Source: JANMOK01 sp031415055 (GTDB lineage Bacteria > Pseudomonadota > Alphaproteobacteria > Rhodobacterales > Rhodobacteraceae). Taken from it: DNA of 64,000 nt. A model generated the notes under the pieces. The model worked only from the letters and a program-made list of their open reading frames with translations, ran no database searches and was not told the DNA's origin. Each line of letters starts with the position of its first letter. The stretch's first letter is position 1. The position numbers were made by a program, and so were the translations under genes. The stretch spans positions 34,164 to 98,163 of the forward strand of contig JANOQZ010000010.1 of the NCBI GenBank assembly GCA_031415055.1. The letters run 5' to 3'. Below, one piece after another: positions 10,485 to 20,485 of this stretch.

Positions 10485-11929
10485 CAAACGCTGACCTGTT
10501 CGCGCAGGATCGAAACGGTCAATGAGGCAAGCAAGTAGAGACCGGCGAATATCAAACCAGCCAAAGCCGTGCTTTCAAACTTGCGCGGCAACGTGGCGAC
10601 GTCCGGTGCAATTGGCGAAACACCCATCGCCAGATAGCGCGCCTGTCGGTTCGCTTCTTCGCGGGCGGTTTCCGTATGAGCAACCGCTTGTTGTAATAAA
10701 AGTTGGCGGGTGGAAACGTCGGTTTCCGCCAACAGTAACTCGCCCGCGACTTTTGCCAGCGAGGCGGTGGCTTCGGTATTATTGGTCAGTTGCGAACGCA
10801 GGGTTTGAATGCGGTCGCGCAGACGTTCAAGCTCGGCTTTGGTAAGGTCGGCTTTGGTCTGATTTGGCTTTGGATTGGACAGGATTTCCTGCAATTCAAG
10901 GCTTTTCCCCTCCAGTTCCAGCTCGAGCGAATTGATAATCGACATTTGCGAAGTGACTTCGATTTCGGTGGAAAGCACGCCGCGCAATTGTTGCAATTCA
11001 ACAAGTTTCTTCTGCGCCGTGTTCAGGTTGATTTCGGCCTCGTCGTAAGATTCTTGCGCCCCAGCCATCTGATCTTCGCGGGCACGCTGCGAAATTCGAT
11101 CAACGCGTTCTTCGGCATAGCGCACCAAAGCTTCGGCAAATTTTTGCGAATCTTCGGCGGAGGCGGCGACCACCGACATGCGCAAAATTCCTTCGGTGGG
11201 ATCAAAGCCGACGCTGATTTTCTTGCTGTAAATTGCAAAGGCGTCTTCATCGGAAGCGTTGCTGGAAAGGCGCAAGAGCGGGTCAATGGAAGCAGTAGAA
11301 AAATGCGCTTTGAAACCGAGTTCGCTGTCCAAGCGCAGCATCGCCTCGCGTGACGTCAGATAGCCTTGGACGATGATAGAATCCTGTGAACTGCCAAGTG
11401 CCGTGCCCGAGAACAAGCTCGTGACCCCAGTCGCCGCCGCTGCCGGACTGGCCTTTTGGATGACAAATTCGCTGTGGGTTTCAAACAAAGGGGTGGCAAA
11501 CCAGTAAAAATAGGCCCCCGTTATCAGAGTCGGTAAAAACACGAAAAAGGCCAGCTTTGTTAAAAGAACTGCAAGTCGATTGCGACGGCGACGCACCAAT
11601 TCCAACTGGATGCGGGCAATTTCACGCAACCTTTGTTGGGATTCTGTCGGGGTCGGCAGTTCTGGCACGGCTTGGGGTTGCTTTGGATGTTTGGCTTCGT
11701 CCTTAACCCGTTTGACGGCGGGTTCTGGAACGATTTCGGGCGCATTTTGAAACTGTTTGGTAAATGCTTCGTGAACGCTGTTTCGCTGGTCGCTTTCGCG
11801 ATGCGGTTTGACTGCTTTGTGGTCTGCCTTTGCCGAAGCTTTTGTCGGAGTACTGGCGGGAGTTGAAATGTCTTTTCCAAAAATTTGCGCCGATTCGCCC
11901 AGAACCAGCATTCGTTTTTCAGTAGTCAT
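10484..11929 (-). CDS. Capsule polysaccharide export inner-membrane protein (KpsE/CtrB-like)
   Basis: A 481-residue polysaccharide co-polymerase-like protein linking the inner-membrane ABC exporter to the outer-membrane channel. A long polar N-terminal region (about 115 residues, rich in Lys, Pro, Gln) precedes the first membrane segment (LTKLAFFVFLPTLITGAYFY). A periplasmic domain with coiled-coil stretches (around residues 280-390) follows, and a second membrane segment near the C-terminus (STALAGLIFAGLYLLASLTV). It overlaps the ATPase gene by 11 bp. The extended N-terminus is longer than in classical KpsE. Confidence 0.85.
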   Translation of the reverse strand: MTTEKRMLVLGESAQIFGKDISTPASTPTKASAKADHKAVKPHRESDQRNSVHEAFTKQFQNAPEIVPEPAVKRVKDEAKHPKQPQAVPELPTPTESQQRLREIARIQLELVRRRRNRLAVLLTKLAFFVFLPTLITGAYFYWFATPLFETHSEFVIQKASPAAAATGVTSLFSGTALGSSQDSIIVQGYLTSREAMLRLDSELGFKAHFSTASIDPLLRLSSNASDEDAFAIYSKKISVGFDPTEGILRMSVVAASAEDSQKFAEALVRYAEERVDRISQRAREDQMAGAQESYDEAEINLNTAQKKLVELQQLRGVLSTEIEVTSQMSIINSLELELEGKSLELQEILSNPKPNQTKADLTKAELERLRDRIQTLRSQLTNNTEATASLAKVAGELLLAETDVSTRQLLLQQAVAHTETAREEANRQARYLAMGVSPIAPDVATLPRKFESTALAGLIFAGLYLLASLTVSILREQVSV

Positions 11930-12572
11930 TGTTGTAGACGTCTTTCGCTTCGCTCAATGTTTCATACATGTGCAACGTCCCATCGCGCATCACCGCACCG
12001 CTTTGGCAATATTGATCCAATATCTCGGTAGTATGAGATACAATGACGACGGTCGAACTGGAAAGCCTTTCGCGCAATATATCGTCGGCTTTGACGGTGA
12101 ATCTTTGATCGAGTGAATTCGGCAGGCCTTCATCAATCAGGTAAATGTCGAATTCGAGTGCCAGCATGAGGGCAAAGTTGAACCTGCTGCGCATGCCCGC
12201 CGAATAGGTGGCGACCGGCATTTCGAAATATTCCTTGATGTCGACTAAATATCGGCAGAACGCTTCGACCCCGTCGGGATCAAGCCCATACAGACGCGCA
12301 ATGAAACGGGCATTTTCAGCCGCAGAATGCGCATTGTTGACACCGCCCATGAAGCCCAAAGGAAATGAAATGCGCGAGCTGCGGATAATTTCGCCTTCGT
12401 CAGGCTTTTCCAGCCCCGCCATCATGTTGATCAGTGTCGTTTTACCAGTGCCGTTGGGCGCGAGAATGCCCAAGGAATTGCCAATTTCAACCTGAAAACT
12501 GGCGCAGTTCAAAATGACCTTGCGCTGCTTGCCAGTCCAGAACGACTTGGAGACATTACGAAATTCGATCAT
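11919..12572 (-). CDS. Capsule polysaccharide export ATP-binding protein (KpsT/CtrD-like)
   Basis: A 217-residue ABC ATPase for group 2 capsule export. Walker A is APNGTGKTT near residues 39-47. The PVATYSAGMRSRF segment is a KpsT-type signature, and Walker B is IYLIDEGLP. The protein is short and lacks a C-terminal extension, like KpsT. The membrane partner KpsM and the outer-membrane protein KpsD are not in the window; they must be elsewhere. Confidence 0.88.
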   Translation of the reverse strand: MIEFRNVSKSFWTGKQRKVILNCASFQVEIGNSLGILAPNGTGKTTLINMMAGLEKPDEGEIIRSSRISFPLGFMGGVNNAHSAAENARFIARLYGLDPDGVEAFCRYLVDIKEYFEMPVATYSAGMRSRFNFALMLALEFDIYLIDEGLPNSLDQRFTVKADDILRERLSSSTVVIVSHTTEILDQYCQSGAVMRDGTLHMYETLSEAKDVYNNDY

Positions 12573-12659
12573 GGATCATTCATACTTTGCCCCCAAGCAG
12601 GCGGCGTCGGTATCGAGTATGGGCGTGTCAGTCGGGCAATGCAACTTTACCAACACGAT

Positions 12660-13910
12660 CTATTTTTTCCTGATGCCAAACAACTTCCCCGCCAGCAATG
12701 CAAATGCCGCCGCCGAAAAACTGAACAATGCCCCCATTTTCGCTGCGTCTTGCACCGGCCCAACCGGGAAAGCGACCGATGCCACAAAAAGTGCAACTGT
12801 GAAACCGATTGCAGCGACACAGCCAAGGACGAACAGGTCTGGCAGGGTCATCCCAACCGGCAGGCCAAGTTTCAGGGGTTTGGCGGCAAACCAACCAAAG
12901 CAGAATATGCCAAGGGGTTTGCCGATCAAAAGGCCCAAAAGAACGATCCATGTTGCCGGCCCGATAGCGGAAAATTCGACGCCAGCATTGGCAAAACCGA
13001 AAGCAAATAACACGAATTCGGCAGGGACTGCCAAGTTATGTTCAAGAACGTTAAGCAAGTCTTTAAGCGGTTTCTCGGCCGCCGCAAAAATGCCAAAACT
13101 GCGGTCGGCATGTGGAATAGTTGGGATGATCGGCAACAGGCCCAAGGCGGGATGGATGCCACTTTTCTGGAACGCGAACCAACTGACACATCCAGCGACA
13201 ACAAACGCCCAAACCGAAAGCTTTTTGCGAAACCAAGTCGACACGGGACGTTCTGGTCGGCCACGGTCCAAACGCCGCGGCAGGGCATTGAATATCAAAA
13301 AAACGAAGGCAGCAGCAAAAAACGATACCAGAATCCACATCGGAGCGAGGGTTGATGTCGGATAGAACAAAGCTAGAATTATAAGTCCGCCGGCATCATC
13401 GGCAATGGCAAGCAACAGCAAGAACCGCAATGCCGGGTGGTTGGCACCAAAAATAATGCGTCCAATCAGATATGAAAATGCGATGTCTGTGGCCGTGGGA
13501 ATTGCCCAGCCACGAGCAAGAATGTCAAATGTTTGTGCGCCCAACAACGCCGCAATCGACAAATAAACCAATACTGGTCCCAGCATTCCGCCCAAAGTGG
13601 CAATCAGTGGCACAAACGCACGTTTGCCGCGCAGGGGGGCTTCCTTCAGAATGACGGCTTCCCATACTTCCTTGCCCGCTATGGCAAAGAACAGCGCCAT
13701 GAAGACGTCGTTAATCAAGTAATGTGGTGTCAGAACGCGCATTCCGCCGCTATCGGCCTGCAGCGCGCCAATCCACGAATTGTTGAGTATCTCATAGTCC
13801 AAAAGCGCATGGTAGCTGTGCGAATCGAGATTTGCCCAAACCAGTCCTATTCCCGCGCCTAGCAAGAGCAGAAGCGAATAATGGCTGACAAAATTCCAAA
13901 TGCGATACAT
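12660..13910 (-). CDS. nhaA: Na+/H+ antiporter NhaA
   Basis: Electrogenic sodium/proton antiporter of the inner membrane, 416 residues with about 12 hydrophobic segments. The hallmark acidic sites are present: ATDIAF (equivalent to Asp133) and LAIADDAGGLIIL (the Asp163/Asp164 pair). GIHPALGLL and the C-terminal IGFTVALFVASVAF segment also fit. It stands as a single gene between the capsule export genes and a dehydrogenase on the same strand. Confidence 0.95.
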   Translation of the reverse strand: MYRIWNFVSHYSLLLLLGAGIGLVWANLDSHSYHALLDYEILNNSWIGALQADSGGMRVLTPHYLINDVFMALFFAIAGKEVWEAVILKEAPLRGKRAFVPLIATLGGMLGPVLVYLSIAALLGAQTFDILARGWAIPTATDIAFSYLIGRIIFGANHPALRFLLLLAIADDAGGLIILALFYPTSTLAPMWILVSFFAAAFVFLIFNALPRRLDRGRPERPVSTWFRKKLSVWAFVVAGCVSWFAFQKSGIHPALGLLPIIPTIPHADRSFGIFAAAEKPLKDLLNVLEHNLAVPAEFVLFAFGFANAGVEFSAIGPATWIVLLGLLIGKPLGIFCFGWFAAKPLKLGLPVGMTLPDLFVLGCVAAIGFTVALFVASVAFPVGPVQDAAKMGALFSFSAAAFALLAGKLFGIRKK

Positions 13911-13948
13911 TCAACGCCCTCGCGCAGGAAAGAGCCAAGGTTGCATTT

Positions 13949-14887
13949 TCAATATCCCACGCTCCAATTGACTGTGTGCTGCAATGGCTTGCCGTCGAGC
14001 CACCGCCGAATTTGACCGGCAATTGTGTGTGAAGACGATTCTGGCCGCGTTTCTGCTGCCATGTGGGGGGTAACGGTTATTTTTGCATTTGCCCAAAACG
14101 GGTGGTTGGACGGCAAGGGTTCTTGGCGAAAAACATCGAGAGTGGCATGGGCGATTTGACCGGACTCTAACGCTTTCAGCAGGACGTTGTCGTCGATCAA
14201 TGCTCCGCGCCCGGCGTTGATGAGGAAGGCCCCGCGCCGCATTTTCGCAATGCTATCCTTGTTGATTATGTTTTCTGTCCCGGGCGTGAGTGGCAACAAC
14301 AGAACCAGAATCTCGGATTGCGCCAAGATGGTTTCAAGGCCATCCGGGCCGGTCAAACTGCTGGCAAGCGGGACATTCTTGGGCGAATTACTCCACCCCG
14401 CGACTTGAAATCCAAGTCGGGCGAGGGCTTGGGCGCAAGCGCCGCCCAATTCGCCCAGCCCCAGAATTCCAATCTTTCGATCCTTCGCCAGCGGCGGAAT
14501 ATTGTCATGACGCCAGATTCCGTCTTGCTGCAAAATATGACGGTCCAGACCTAAATGGTGCCTCAGCACCTGACCGCATACCCATTCGACCATGCCTTGG
14601 GTCAGCCCCGGATCGACCATTCGACACAGTGGAACTTTGATCGAACTATTGCGGACAACTTTTTCGACACCAGCCCAGAGGCTGAAAATCGCCTTGAGAT
14701 TTGTGAAGGGCGCAAAGTCTTGCAGTGGGCTGGCAGGGGACCAGATGACAAAGTCGAAAGCGCCGGGATCGTTGGGCAAAGTTGAAATTTTGGCGTCAAT
14801 GAAGTGTTCGGCCAAAGCCGATTGCAAATGGGGTTGGTAGTGCCGCCAGTCACTTTCGCTTGCAGAGAATAGGATATTCAGGGCCAT
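13949..14887 (-). CDS. D-2-hydroxyacid dehydrogenase (glyoxylate/hydroxypyruvate reductase A type)
   Basis: A cytoplasmic NAD(P)H-dependent reductase of 312 residues. The nucleotide-binding motif GILGLGELGGACAQAL lies near residue 140, the catalytic Arg in INAGRG, the Glu in RQEPLP and the His in VTPHMAAET. The C-terminus NWSVGY resembles the GhrA group (reduction of glyoxylate/hydroxypyruvate). It ends close to nhaA and starts 3 bp after the rodA stop, so it may be co-transcribed with the mre cluster. Confidence 0.88.
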   Translation of the reverse strand: MALNILFSASESDWRHYQPHLQSALAEHFIDAKISTLPNDPGAFDFVIWSPASPLQDFAPFTNLKAIFSLWAGVEKVVRNSSIKVPLCRMVDPGLTQGMVEWVCGQVLRHHLGLDRHILQQDGIWRHDNIPPLAKDRKIGILGLGELGGACAQALARLGFQVAGWSNSPKNVPLASSLTGPDGLETILAQSEILVLLLPLTPGTENIINKDSIAKMRRGAFLINAGRGALIDDNVLLKALESGQIAHATLDVFRQEPLPSNHPFWANAKITVTPHMAAETRPESSSHTIAGQIRRWLDGKPLQHTVNWSVGY

Positions 14888-14890
14888 GAA

Positions 14891-16030
14891 TTATCGCGGT
14901 CCATGTACGTGAGCGCTTTGGATCAGCCCGAATGCTGCGAGCAACACCAGCATGGCCGAGCCGCCATAGGAAACCAGCGGCAGCGGCACACCAACGACCG
15001 GCGCCAAGCCCATGACCATCGCCATATTGAACGCGAACAGCAAGAAGAACGCCGAAGCAATGCCCCCGGTAAGCAAGGCGCCAAAGCGATTGCGGTTGCG
15101 CACAGCGGACGCCACGCAAAACAGGATGATCAGGGCATATAGCGTCAAAAGACCAACGCCGCCAAAATAGCCGAATTCCTCGGCCAGGGTGGTGAAAATG
15201 AAATCCGTATGTTTTTCTGGCAGGAAATTCAGCCGCGCCTGCGTTCCTTCCATGAAGCCACGCCCGGTCAATCCACCCGAACCAAGAGCGATTTTTGATT
15301 GGGTGATGTGATAACCCGAACCAAGCGGGTCAGTTGAGGGGTCAAGGAACGTGTCAATGCGGCGGAACTGATAATCCTGCAGCAATTGCCACGGTGTGCC
15401 GCGTGACTTGATGACGGCGAATACGACCCCGACGATCGAGGCGATGGCCGCGCCGAAATACCAAAGGCTAACCCCCGCCAGAAACATTACCGCGCCGCCA
15501 ATGGCGACCAGCATAATTCCAGTGCCCAAGTCTGGCTGGGTCATGACCAAAAAGGTCGGTGCCAGAATCATGATCAGCGGCAGCACGACCCAAAGCGGGT
15601 GCGAAACGCGGTCTTGTGCCAGCCAATCATAATAAAGCGCCAGCATCATCACCAAAGAAATCTTCATCATTTCTGATGGTTGCACCTGCACAAAGCCAAG
15701 GTCGATCCAGCGCTGCGCACCCATGCCAACGCGTCCAAAAAGTTCGACATAAATCAACAAGGCAAAAGAACCCAAGTAAGCTAATGGGGCCATACCGCGC
15801 CAGAAAATCAACGGCGTCACGCCGATCGCGAACATGATGACCATGCCGACCGCGAAGCGGATCATTTGCGGTCTTGCCCAAGGATCGAGCGAGCCACCGG
15901 CGACCGAATACAGCATCAAGAAGCCCATGCTGGCCACGGCGACGAGAAGTAATACCAAAGGCCAATTCAAATAAAGGACCTTGGAAAAGCCGGATGGAAT
16001 GCGTTGCCCTTGGCTTTCGATGAATTTCAT
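14891..16030 (-). CDS. rodA: Rod shape-determining SEDS glycosyltransferase RodA
   Basis: Peptidoglycan polymerase of the elongasome, 379 residues with about ten membrane segments. SEDS motifs present include GAQRWIDLGFVQVQPSE, TQPDLGTG, FLPEKHTDFIFTTLAEEFGY (positions near 270-290) and LPLVSYGGSAML. It overlaps mrdA by 4 bp, so RodA and its transpeptidase partner are translated together. Confidence 0.96.
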   Translation of the reverse strand: MKFIESQGQRIPSGFSKVLYLNWPLVLLLVAVASMGFLMLYSVAGGSLDPWARPQMIRFAVGMVIMFAIGVTPLIFWRGMAPLAYLGSFALLIYVELFGRVGMGAQRWIDLGFVQVQPSEMMKISLVMMLALYYDWLAQDRVSHPLWVVLPLIMILAPTFLVMTQPDLGTGIMLVAIGGAVMFLAGVSLWYFGAAIASIVGVVFAVIKSRGTPWQLLQDYQFRRIDTFLDPSTDPLGSGYHITQSKIALGSGGLTGRGFMEGTQARLNFLPEKHTDFIFTTLAEEFGYFGGVGLLTLYALIILFCVASAVRNRNRFGALLTGGIASAFFLLFAFNMAMVMGLAPVVGVPLPLVSYGGSAMLVLLAAFGLIQSAHVHGPR

Positions 16031-17964
16031 ACGCGGTTCCTGACTTGGCCGACTGTCGGATCGACCTGAGGTAGGGTCTCGCGCTGCAGTTTAATCGCTT
16101 CCCGTTGTTCGGCGGGGTAGGCCGTTAGCGGCGGTAGGCCGTCAAATAGCGCATAAAGCAAGATGTCGCGGGCGATTGGGGCGGCCGCGGTCGAACCGCC
16201 ACCACCGTGCTCGACAATCGTCGCCACAGCGTATTTGGGATTGTCATAGGGCGCAAAGCATACAAATAGCCCGTGATCGCGCCGTTCCCAAGGCAAGTCG
16301 GCGTTTCGGGTGACCCCACGCGCCCGTTCTTCAACCGAAATTTGCCGCACCTGCGAAGTGCCGGTTTTACCGGCCATTTCCATGCCCGGCTCAACAATGC
16401 GCATGCGATATCCGGTGCCACGTTCTTCGTTCGAGACGGCGAACATGCCGAATCTAACGTCAGCCAAATTTTTTGCCTGAAGGTTCAAACTTTTGTCAAG
16501 TTTGGGGGGGATGGGCACGTTGTTGATGGCGCGCACCAAACGAGGCTTGACTTCTTTTCCCGTCGCCAGTCTGGCCGCCATCAGGGCAAGCTGCAGCGGC
16601 GTTGCCAGCACGTAACCTTGGCCAATACCGACGTTCAACGTATCGCCCTGCTGCCAGGATTCGTCATAGGTTCGTTTCTTCCATTCCGTCGTCGGCGTCA
16701 GCCCTTCGGTAACCGCAGGAATGGGAATGTCGAGTTCGCTGCCAAAGCCAAACCGACGCGCCATTGCGGTGATATTGTCAACGCCCGTCCGCTTTGCGAC
16801 GTCGTAGAAATAGACGTCACATGAAAACTTCAAGGCTTGGTGCAGGTTGACTGTACCGTGGCCGCCGCGACTCCAGCAATGGAACACACGATTGCCAAGT
16901 TTGTAAGAACCGGGGCAATACACCGTTTCTTCCGGCGTTATGATATTATTTTCCAGCGCCGCCAATGCGACCATTGGTTTAAAAGTTGAGCCTGGCGGAT
17001 AGGCACCGGAAACCGATTTGTTGGACAAGGGCCGATGATCGTTTTCAAGCAGAGATGTCCATTCTGCCACTGAAATGCCGAAGACAAACGAATTTGGATC
17101 GAAACTCGGCGCCGAGGCCATAACAACAACGTCGCCATTGGTGACATCAATTACGACGGTCGAGGCACTTTCACCCCGCATGCGCTGTAGCGCAAACCCC
17201 TGCACCGCATTGTCCAAAGTCAGTTGTAGATCTTCGCCCGGGGTGCCTTCATCGCGGTCAAGTTCGCGCATGATGCGACCAGCAGCATTGACTTCGATCC
17301 GGCTGGCACCCGCGACCCCGCGCAAGATGTCTTCGTCGACCTTCTCAATGCCGTTTTTGCCAATCTGGAATTTTGGGATTTGCAGAACTGGGTCGGGGTC
17401 GCGCAGACCTTCGAGGTCTTTTTCGCTGACCGGACCGACATAGCCCACGATATGGGCAAAGTTTTGCGTTTGCGGGTAAAAGCGAGAAAGCCCGACTTCG
17501 GTGCTGATGCCCGGCAATGTCGGCATGTTCAACGAGACCAGCGAATAATCCTGCCAACTAAGATGTTCGGCAACGGTGACGGGCACAAAAGAGCTGCGCT
17601 GCTGCATGTCTTTCAGAGCCCGTTCGATTTGTTCGGGCGTCAATGGGATGAGTTCGGCCAGCCGATGCAACGACAATTCGGGGTCTGGGGTTTGTTCGCG
17701 GGTAATGTTGACCCGGTAATTCTGCCGGTTTTCGGCGATGGGCACGCCCTTGCGGTCAAAAATCAAACCCCTTGCAGGCGGGATTAGACGTAAATTAATG
17801 CGGTTCTCTTCCGCCAAAAGGCGGAATTGGTCGGTTTGCTCGACCTGCAGTTGCCGCATGCGATAAGCTAAAACGCCAGCAGTCAGCATTTGCAAACCAA
17901 GCAGCATGAGACCGCGTCGGCCAATGCCGCCCTCGTTTTGCGAATTGCGTAACGAGCGTTTCAT
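16027..17964 (-). CDS. mrdA: Penicillin-binding protein 2 (elongasome transpeptidase)
   Basis: Cross-linking transpeptidase for lateral wall growth, 645 residues. An N-terminal membrane anchor (residues 17-34) precedes the PBP dimerisation domain (RGLIFDRKG near 65). The transpeptidase domain has the nucleophile motif STFK at 326-329, SCD as the SxN-type motif, and KTGTSQ near 550. It overlaps both mreD and rodA by 4 bp, indicating a tightly coupled elongasome operon. Confidence 0.96.
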   Translation of the reverse strand: MKRSLRNSQNEGGIGRRGLMLLGLQMLTAGVLAYRMRQLQVEQTDQFRLLAEENRINLRLIPPARGLIFDRKGVPIAENRQNYRVNITREQTPDPELSLHRLAELIPLTPEQIERALKDMQQRSSFVPVTVAEHLSWQDYSLVSLNMPTLPGISTEVGLSRFYPQTQNFAHIVGYVGPVSEKDLEGLRDPDPVLQIPKFQIGKNGIEKVDEDILRGVAGASRIEVNAAGRIMRELDRDEGTPGEDLQLTLDNAVQGFALQRMRGESASTVVIDVTNGDVVVMASAPSFDPNSFVFGISVAEWTSLLENDHRPLSNKSVSGAYPPGSTFKPMVALAALENNIITPEETVYCPGSYKLGNRVFHCWSRGGHGTVNLHQALKFSCDVYFYDVAKRTGVDNITAMARRFGFGSELDIPIPAVTEGLTPTTEWKKRTYDESWQQGDTLNVGIGQGYVLATPLQLALMAARLATGKEVKPRLVRAINNVPIPPKLDKSLNLQAKNLADVRFGMFAVSNEERGTGYRMRIVEPGMEMAGKTGTSQVRQISVEERARGVTRNADLPWERRDHGLFVCFAPYDNPKYAVATIVEHGGGGSTAAAPIARDILLYALFDGLPPLTAYPAEQREAIKLQRETLPQVDPTVGQVRNRV

Positions 17965-18500
17965 GTAACGCGACCGATACTACGCGACTTATCGGCAGGA
18001 AGCGGTGCGCGAATGCCAATGACCCAATACAGAAACGAAACGACCAAGGGATAGGCGGCGACGGTAGTCATCACGTGCCAAGTCATGGCTTGAAAAGACG
18101 GTGTGGGTGACAGCGACACTTTCAGAACTAACGCCTGTCCTAACAGCATCAACCCAAAAACCACGGAAACGGAAAGCCACTCGATCAAGCGCATCTGGAT
18201 GCCTTTTCCAGTTTCACGGCCTCGGAAATATTCACTACTCAAAAGTATGAAAAAGGTCCACAGGCCCAAGGGTCGCGCCAAGAGAATATCTGCGAGTAGA
18301 CTTACTGCAGCAACCAGGGCCAAGTTTGCCGAGGAAGGTCGCCGCATGACCCAAGCGACTGTTGCGCAATACAACAAATCGGGCATCGACAACTTGGTAA
18401 AGCTTGTGCCGAGTGGTAGCAAATTGAGATAAAAAGACAGCACCGCGACCACGACATAGATCGTTCCTTCGCGCATATTTCGCCACTGGTCTATCTGCAT
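17961..18500 (-). CDS. mreD: Rod shape-determining membrane protein MreD
   Basis: A 179-residue integral membrane protein of the elongasome with five or six hydrophobic segments and the SLLADILLARPLGLWTFFIL region typical of MreD. It overlaps mreC by one base and mrdA by 4 bp. Identity rests on topology and synteny more than on sharp motifs. Confidence 0.88.
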   Translation of the reverse strand: MQIDQWRNMREGTIYVVVAVLSFYLNLLPLGTSFTKLSMPDLLYCATVAWVMRRPSSANLALVAAVSLLADILLARPLGLWTFFILLSSEYFRGRETGKGIQMRLIEWLSVSVVFGLMLLGQALVLKVSLSPTPSFQAMTWHVMTTVAAYPLVVSFLYWVIGIRAPLPADKSRSIGRVT

Positions 18501-19402
18501 TATTGATCGCGCTGGCGGTCAGTATTGTAGGGAATAGGCGACAGAATGTTGCCCACCAATCCGCCGGGATCGGTCTGATCCAAGGCACCGACGGGACGCA
18601 GCAAGCGCACAAAATCGAGCCGACTATATTCGGCGGCAAGACGCACGCGGGCGCGTTGATCGGCATCGGTCGCGACTTGACCAATCAACAGATCGGCCGG
18701 AAAAACACCGCCGTCACCCGAGGTCACAACCCGGTCGCCGGGTCGAATGGCATCTTGGTCTTCCAAAAATTGCAGCAATGGCACCAAGCTGTTGTCACCG
18801 GTCAGGATGCCCTTTTGCCCGCTGGGCAGCACCAGAACCGGAACCTGAGAGTTAGTATCGGTCAAAAAGACGATCCGCGCCGATTTTTCCCCCAACCCAA
18901 CAACGCGCCCGACCACGCCCGCCCCATCGATTGCCACGGACCCGTCAACAATCCCGTCTTGGCGTCCGATATTGACCAAACCTGACTGGCTGAAGGGCGA
19001 GCCGCTGTCGGTCAACATCTCGCCGGTCACAAAACTGAGGTGGGGCGAAAGTTTGACGTTGTTGAGCGCCCGAAGCTGGGCGTTTTTTTGCTCAAGCTGC
19101 AACGCCGCTTCGCGCCAGCCGCGCATGCGCTGCAACTCGCGGCGAAGTTCCTGATTTTGTTGATAGACACGGTTGTAAGACTGAAAATCGTCAAGCAATC
19201 GACCAAAGGCAGTCACTGGAGTAACGGTCCATTCGATTGCGGGCGTGATTTTATCAACCAATGCCATGCGCATGCGTTCGGCGCGCGGGTTGTTTATGCG
19301 CCATAGGGCAAAAATGGCAAGCATGACAATGCACAGGCCGACGACCATGATTCGCCGAATGACGGGCCAGAATTCTGGGGTGATGTCACTGTGGGACGCC
19401 AC
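18500..19402 (-). CDS. mreC: Rod shape-determining protein MreC
   Basis: A bitopic scaffold protein of 300 residues. One membrane segment (about 16-34) is followed by a coiled coil (around 65-110: YQQNQELRRELQRMRGWREA), then the beta-barrel region with DGIVDGSVAIDGAGVVGRV and SGDGGVFPADLLIG. It links cytoplasmic MreB to PBP2 in the periplasm. It lies between mreB and mreD. Confidence 0.95.
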   Translation of the reverse strand: MASHSDITPEFWPVIRRIMVVGLCIVMLAIFALWRINNPRAERMRMALVDKITPAIEWTVTPVTAFGRLLDDFQSYNRVYQQNQELRRELQRMRGWREAALQLEQKNAQLRALNNVKLSPHLSFVTGEMLTDSGSPFSQSGLVNIGRQDGIVDGSVAIDGAGVVGRVVGLGEKSARIVFLTDTNSQVPVLVLPSGQKGILTGDNSLVPLLQFLEDQDAIRPGDRVVTSGDGGVFPADLLIGQVATDADQRARVRLAAEYSRLDFVRLLRPVGALDQTDPGGLVGNILSPIPYNTDRQRDQ

Positions 19403-19444
19403 GCGTTTGCCTTTTGAATCAACAGAGGCCGAATTTGGCCTGCA

Positions 19445-20485
19445 TCAGTTGCCGTAGTCTATCACGTGGGAAAGTTGGGTTTCAAATTCCAACGCTTTGC
19501 CGGTGCCCAAGGCGACGCAATTCAACGATTCGTCGGCCACCGAAATGGCTAGGCCGGTTTGTTCTCGCAGCGCAAGATCAAGGTCGCCCAATAACGCACC
19601 GCCACCAGTCAGCATGACGCCACGATCCACAATATCGGCAGCAAGATCGGGCGGCGTCTGTTCGAGCGCGGTCATCACCGCCTCGCAGATTTGCTGCACG
19701 GGTTCAGCCAGAGCCTCCGCCACTTGGGCTTGGGTTATTTCGGTTTCCTTTGGCACGCCGTTCAGCAAGTCGCGGCCACGGATTTCCATGCTTTGGCCGC
19801 GCCCGTCATCGGGCATACGTGCGGTGCCTATGGAGGTTTTGATCCGTTCGGCGGTGCTTTCGCCGACCAGAATGTTATGCTGGCGGCGCAGATAGGAAAT
19901 AATCGCCTCGTCCATCCTGTCGCCTCCGGTACGCACCGAGCGAGCGTAAACGATGTCGCCGAGCGAGAGCACAGCCACTTCGGTCGTGCCGCCGCCGATA
20001 TCGACCACCATGTTGCCGGTTGGGTCGGTGATCGGCATGCCGGCACCGATAGCAGCGGCAATCGGCTCCGCAATCAAACCAGCCTTGCGCGCTCCGGCAG
20101 ACAATACCGATTCACGGATGGCGCGTTTTTCTACAGGGGTTGCGCCATAGGGGACGCAAACAATGACCTTGGGTCGGGCCCAGTTACCGCGTTTGTAAAC
20201 CTTGCGCATGAAATGCTTGATCATCTCTTCAGCCACATCGAAATCGGCAATCACGCCGTCGCGCATCGGCCGAATGGCTTGGATCGAACCGGGCGTGCGG
20301 CCGAGCATTAGTTTGGCGTCTTCGCCCACCGCCAACACCTGCTTCTTGCCGTCACGTACGTGATAGGCGACGACGGAAGGTTCATTCAGGATGATGCCTT
20401 TACCTTTGACATAGATAAGCGTGTTGGCGGTGCCGAGGTCGATAGCCATGTCGGCCGAAAACAGGCCGGTGAGTGCGCTGAACAT
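19445..20485 (-). CDS. mreB: Rod shape-determining actin homologue MreB
   Basis: Filament-forming ATPase of 346 residues that orients lateral wall synthesis. Actin-fold motifs: phosphate 1 DLGTANTLIYVKG (near residue 16), phosphate 2 VVDIGGGTTEVAV, and adenosine motif LTGGGALLGDL. The N-terminal FSALTGLFS suggests a membrane-binding amphipathic helix. First gene of the mreB-C-D-mrdA-rodA operon; about 250 bp of non-coding DNA upstream should hold its promoter. Confidence 0.98.
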   Translation of the reverse strand: MFSALTGLFSADMAIDLGTANTLIYVKGKGIILNEPSVVAYHVRDGKKQVLAVGEDAKLMLGRTPGSIQAIRPMRDGVIADFDVAEEMIKHFMRKVYKRGNWARPKVIVCVPYGATPVEKRAIRESVLSAGARKAGLIAEPIAAAIGAGMPITDPTGNMVVDIGGGTTEVAVLSLGDIVYARSVRTGGDRMDEAIISYLRRQHNILVGESTAERIKTSIGTARMPDDGRGQSMEIRGRDLLNGVPKETEITQAQVAEALAEPVQQICEAVMTALEQTPPDLAADIVDRGVMLTGGGALLGDLDLALREQTGLAISVADESLNCVALGTGKALEFETQLSHVIDYGN

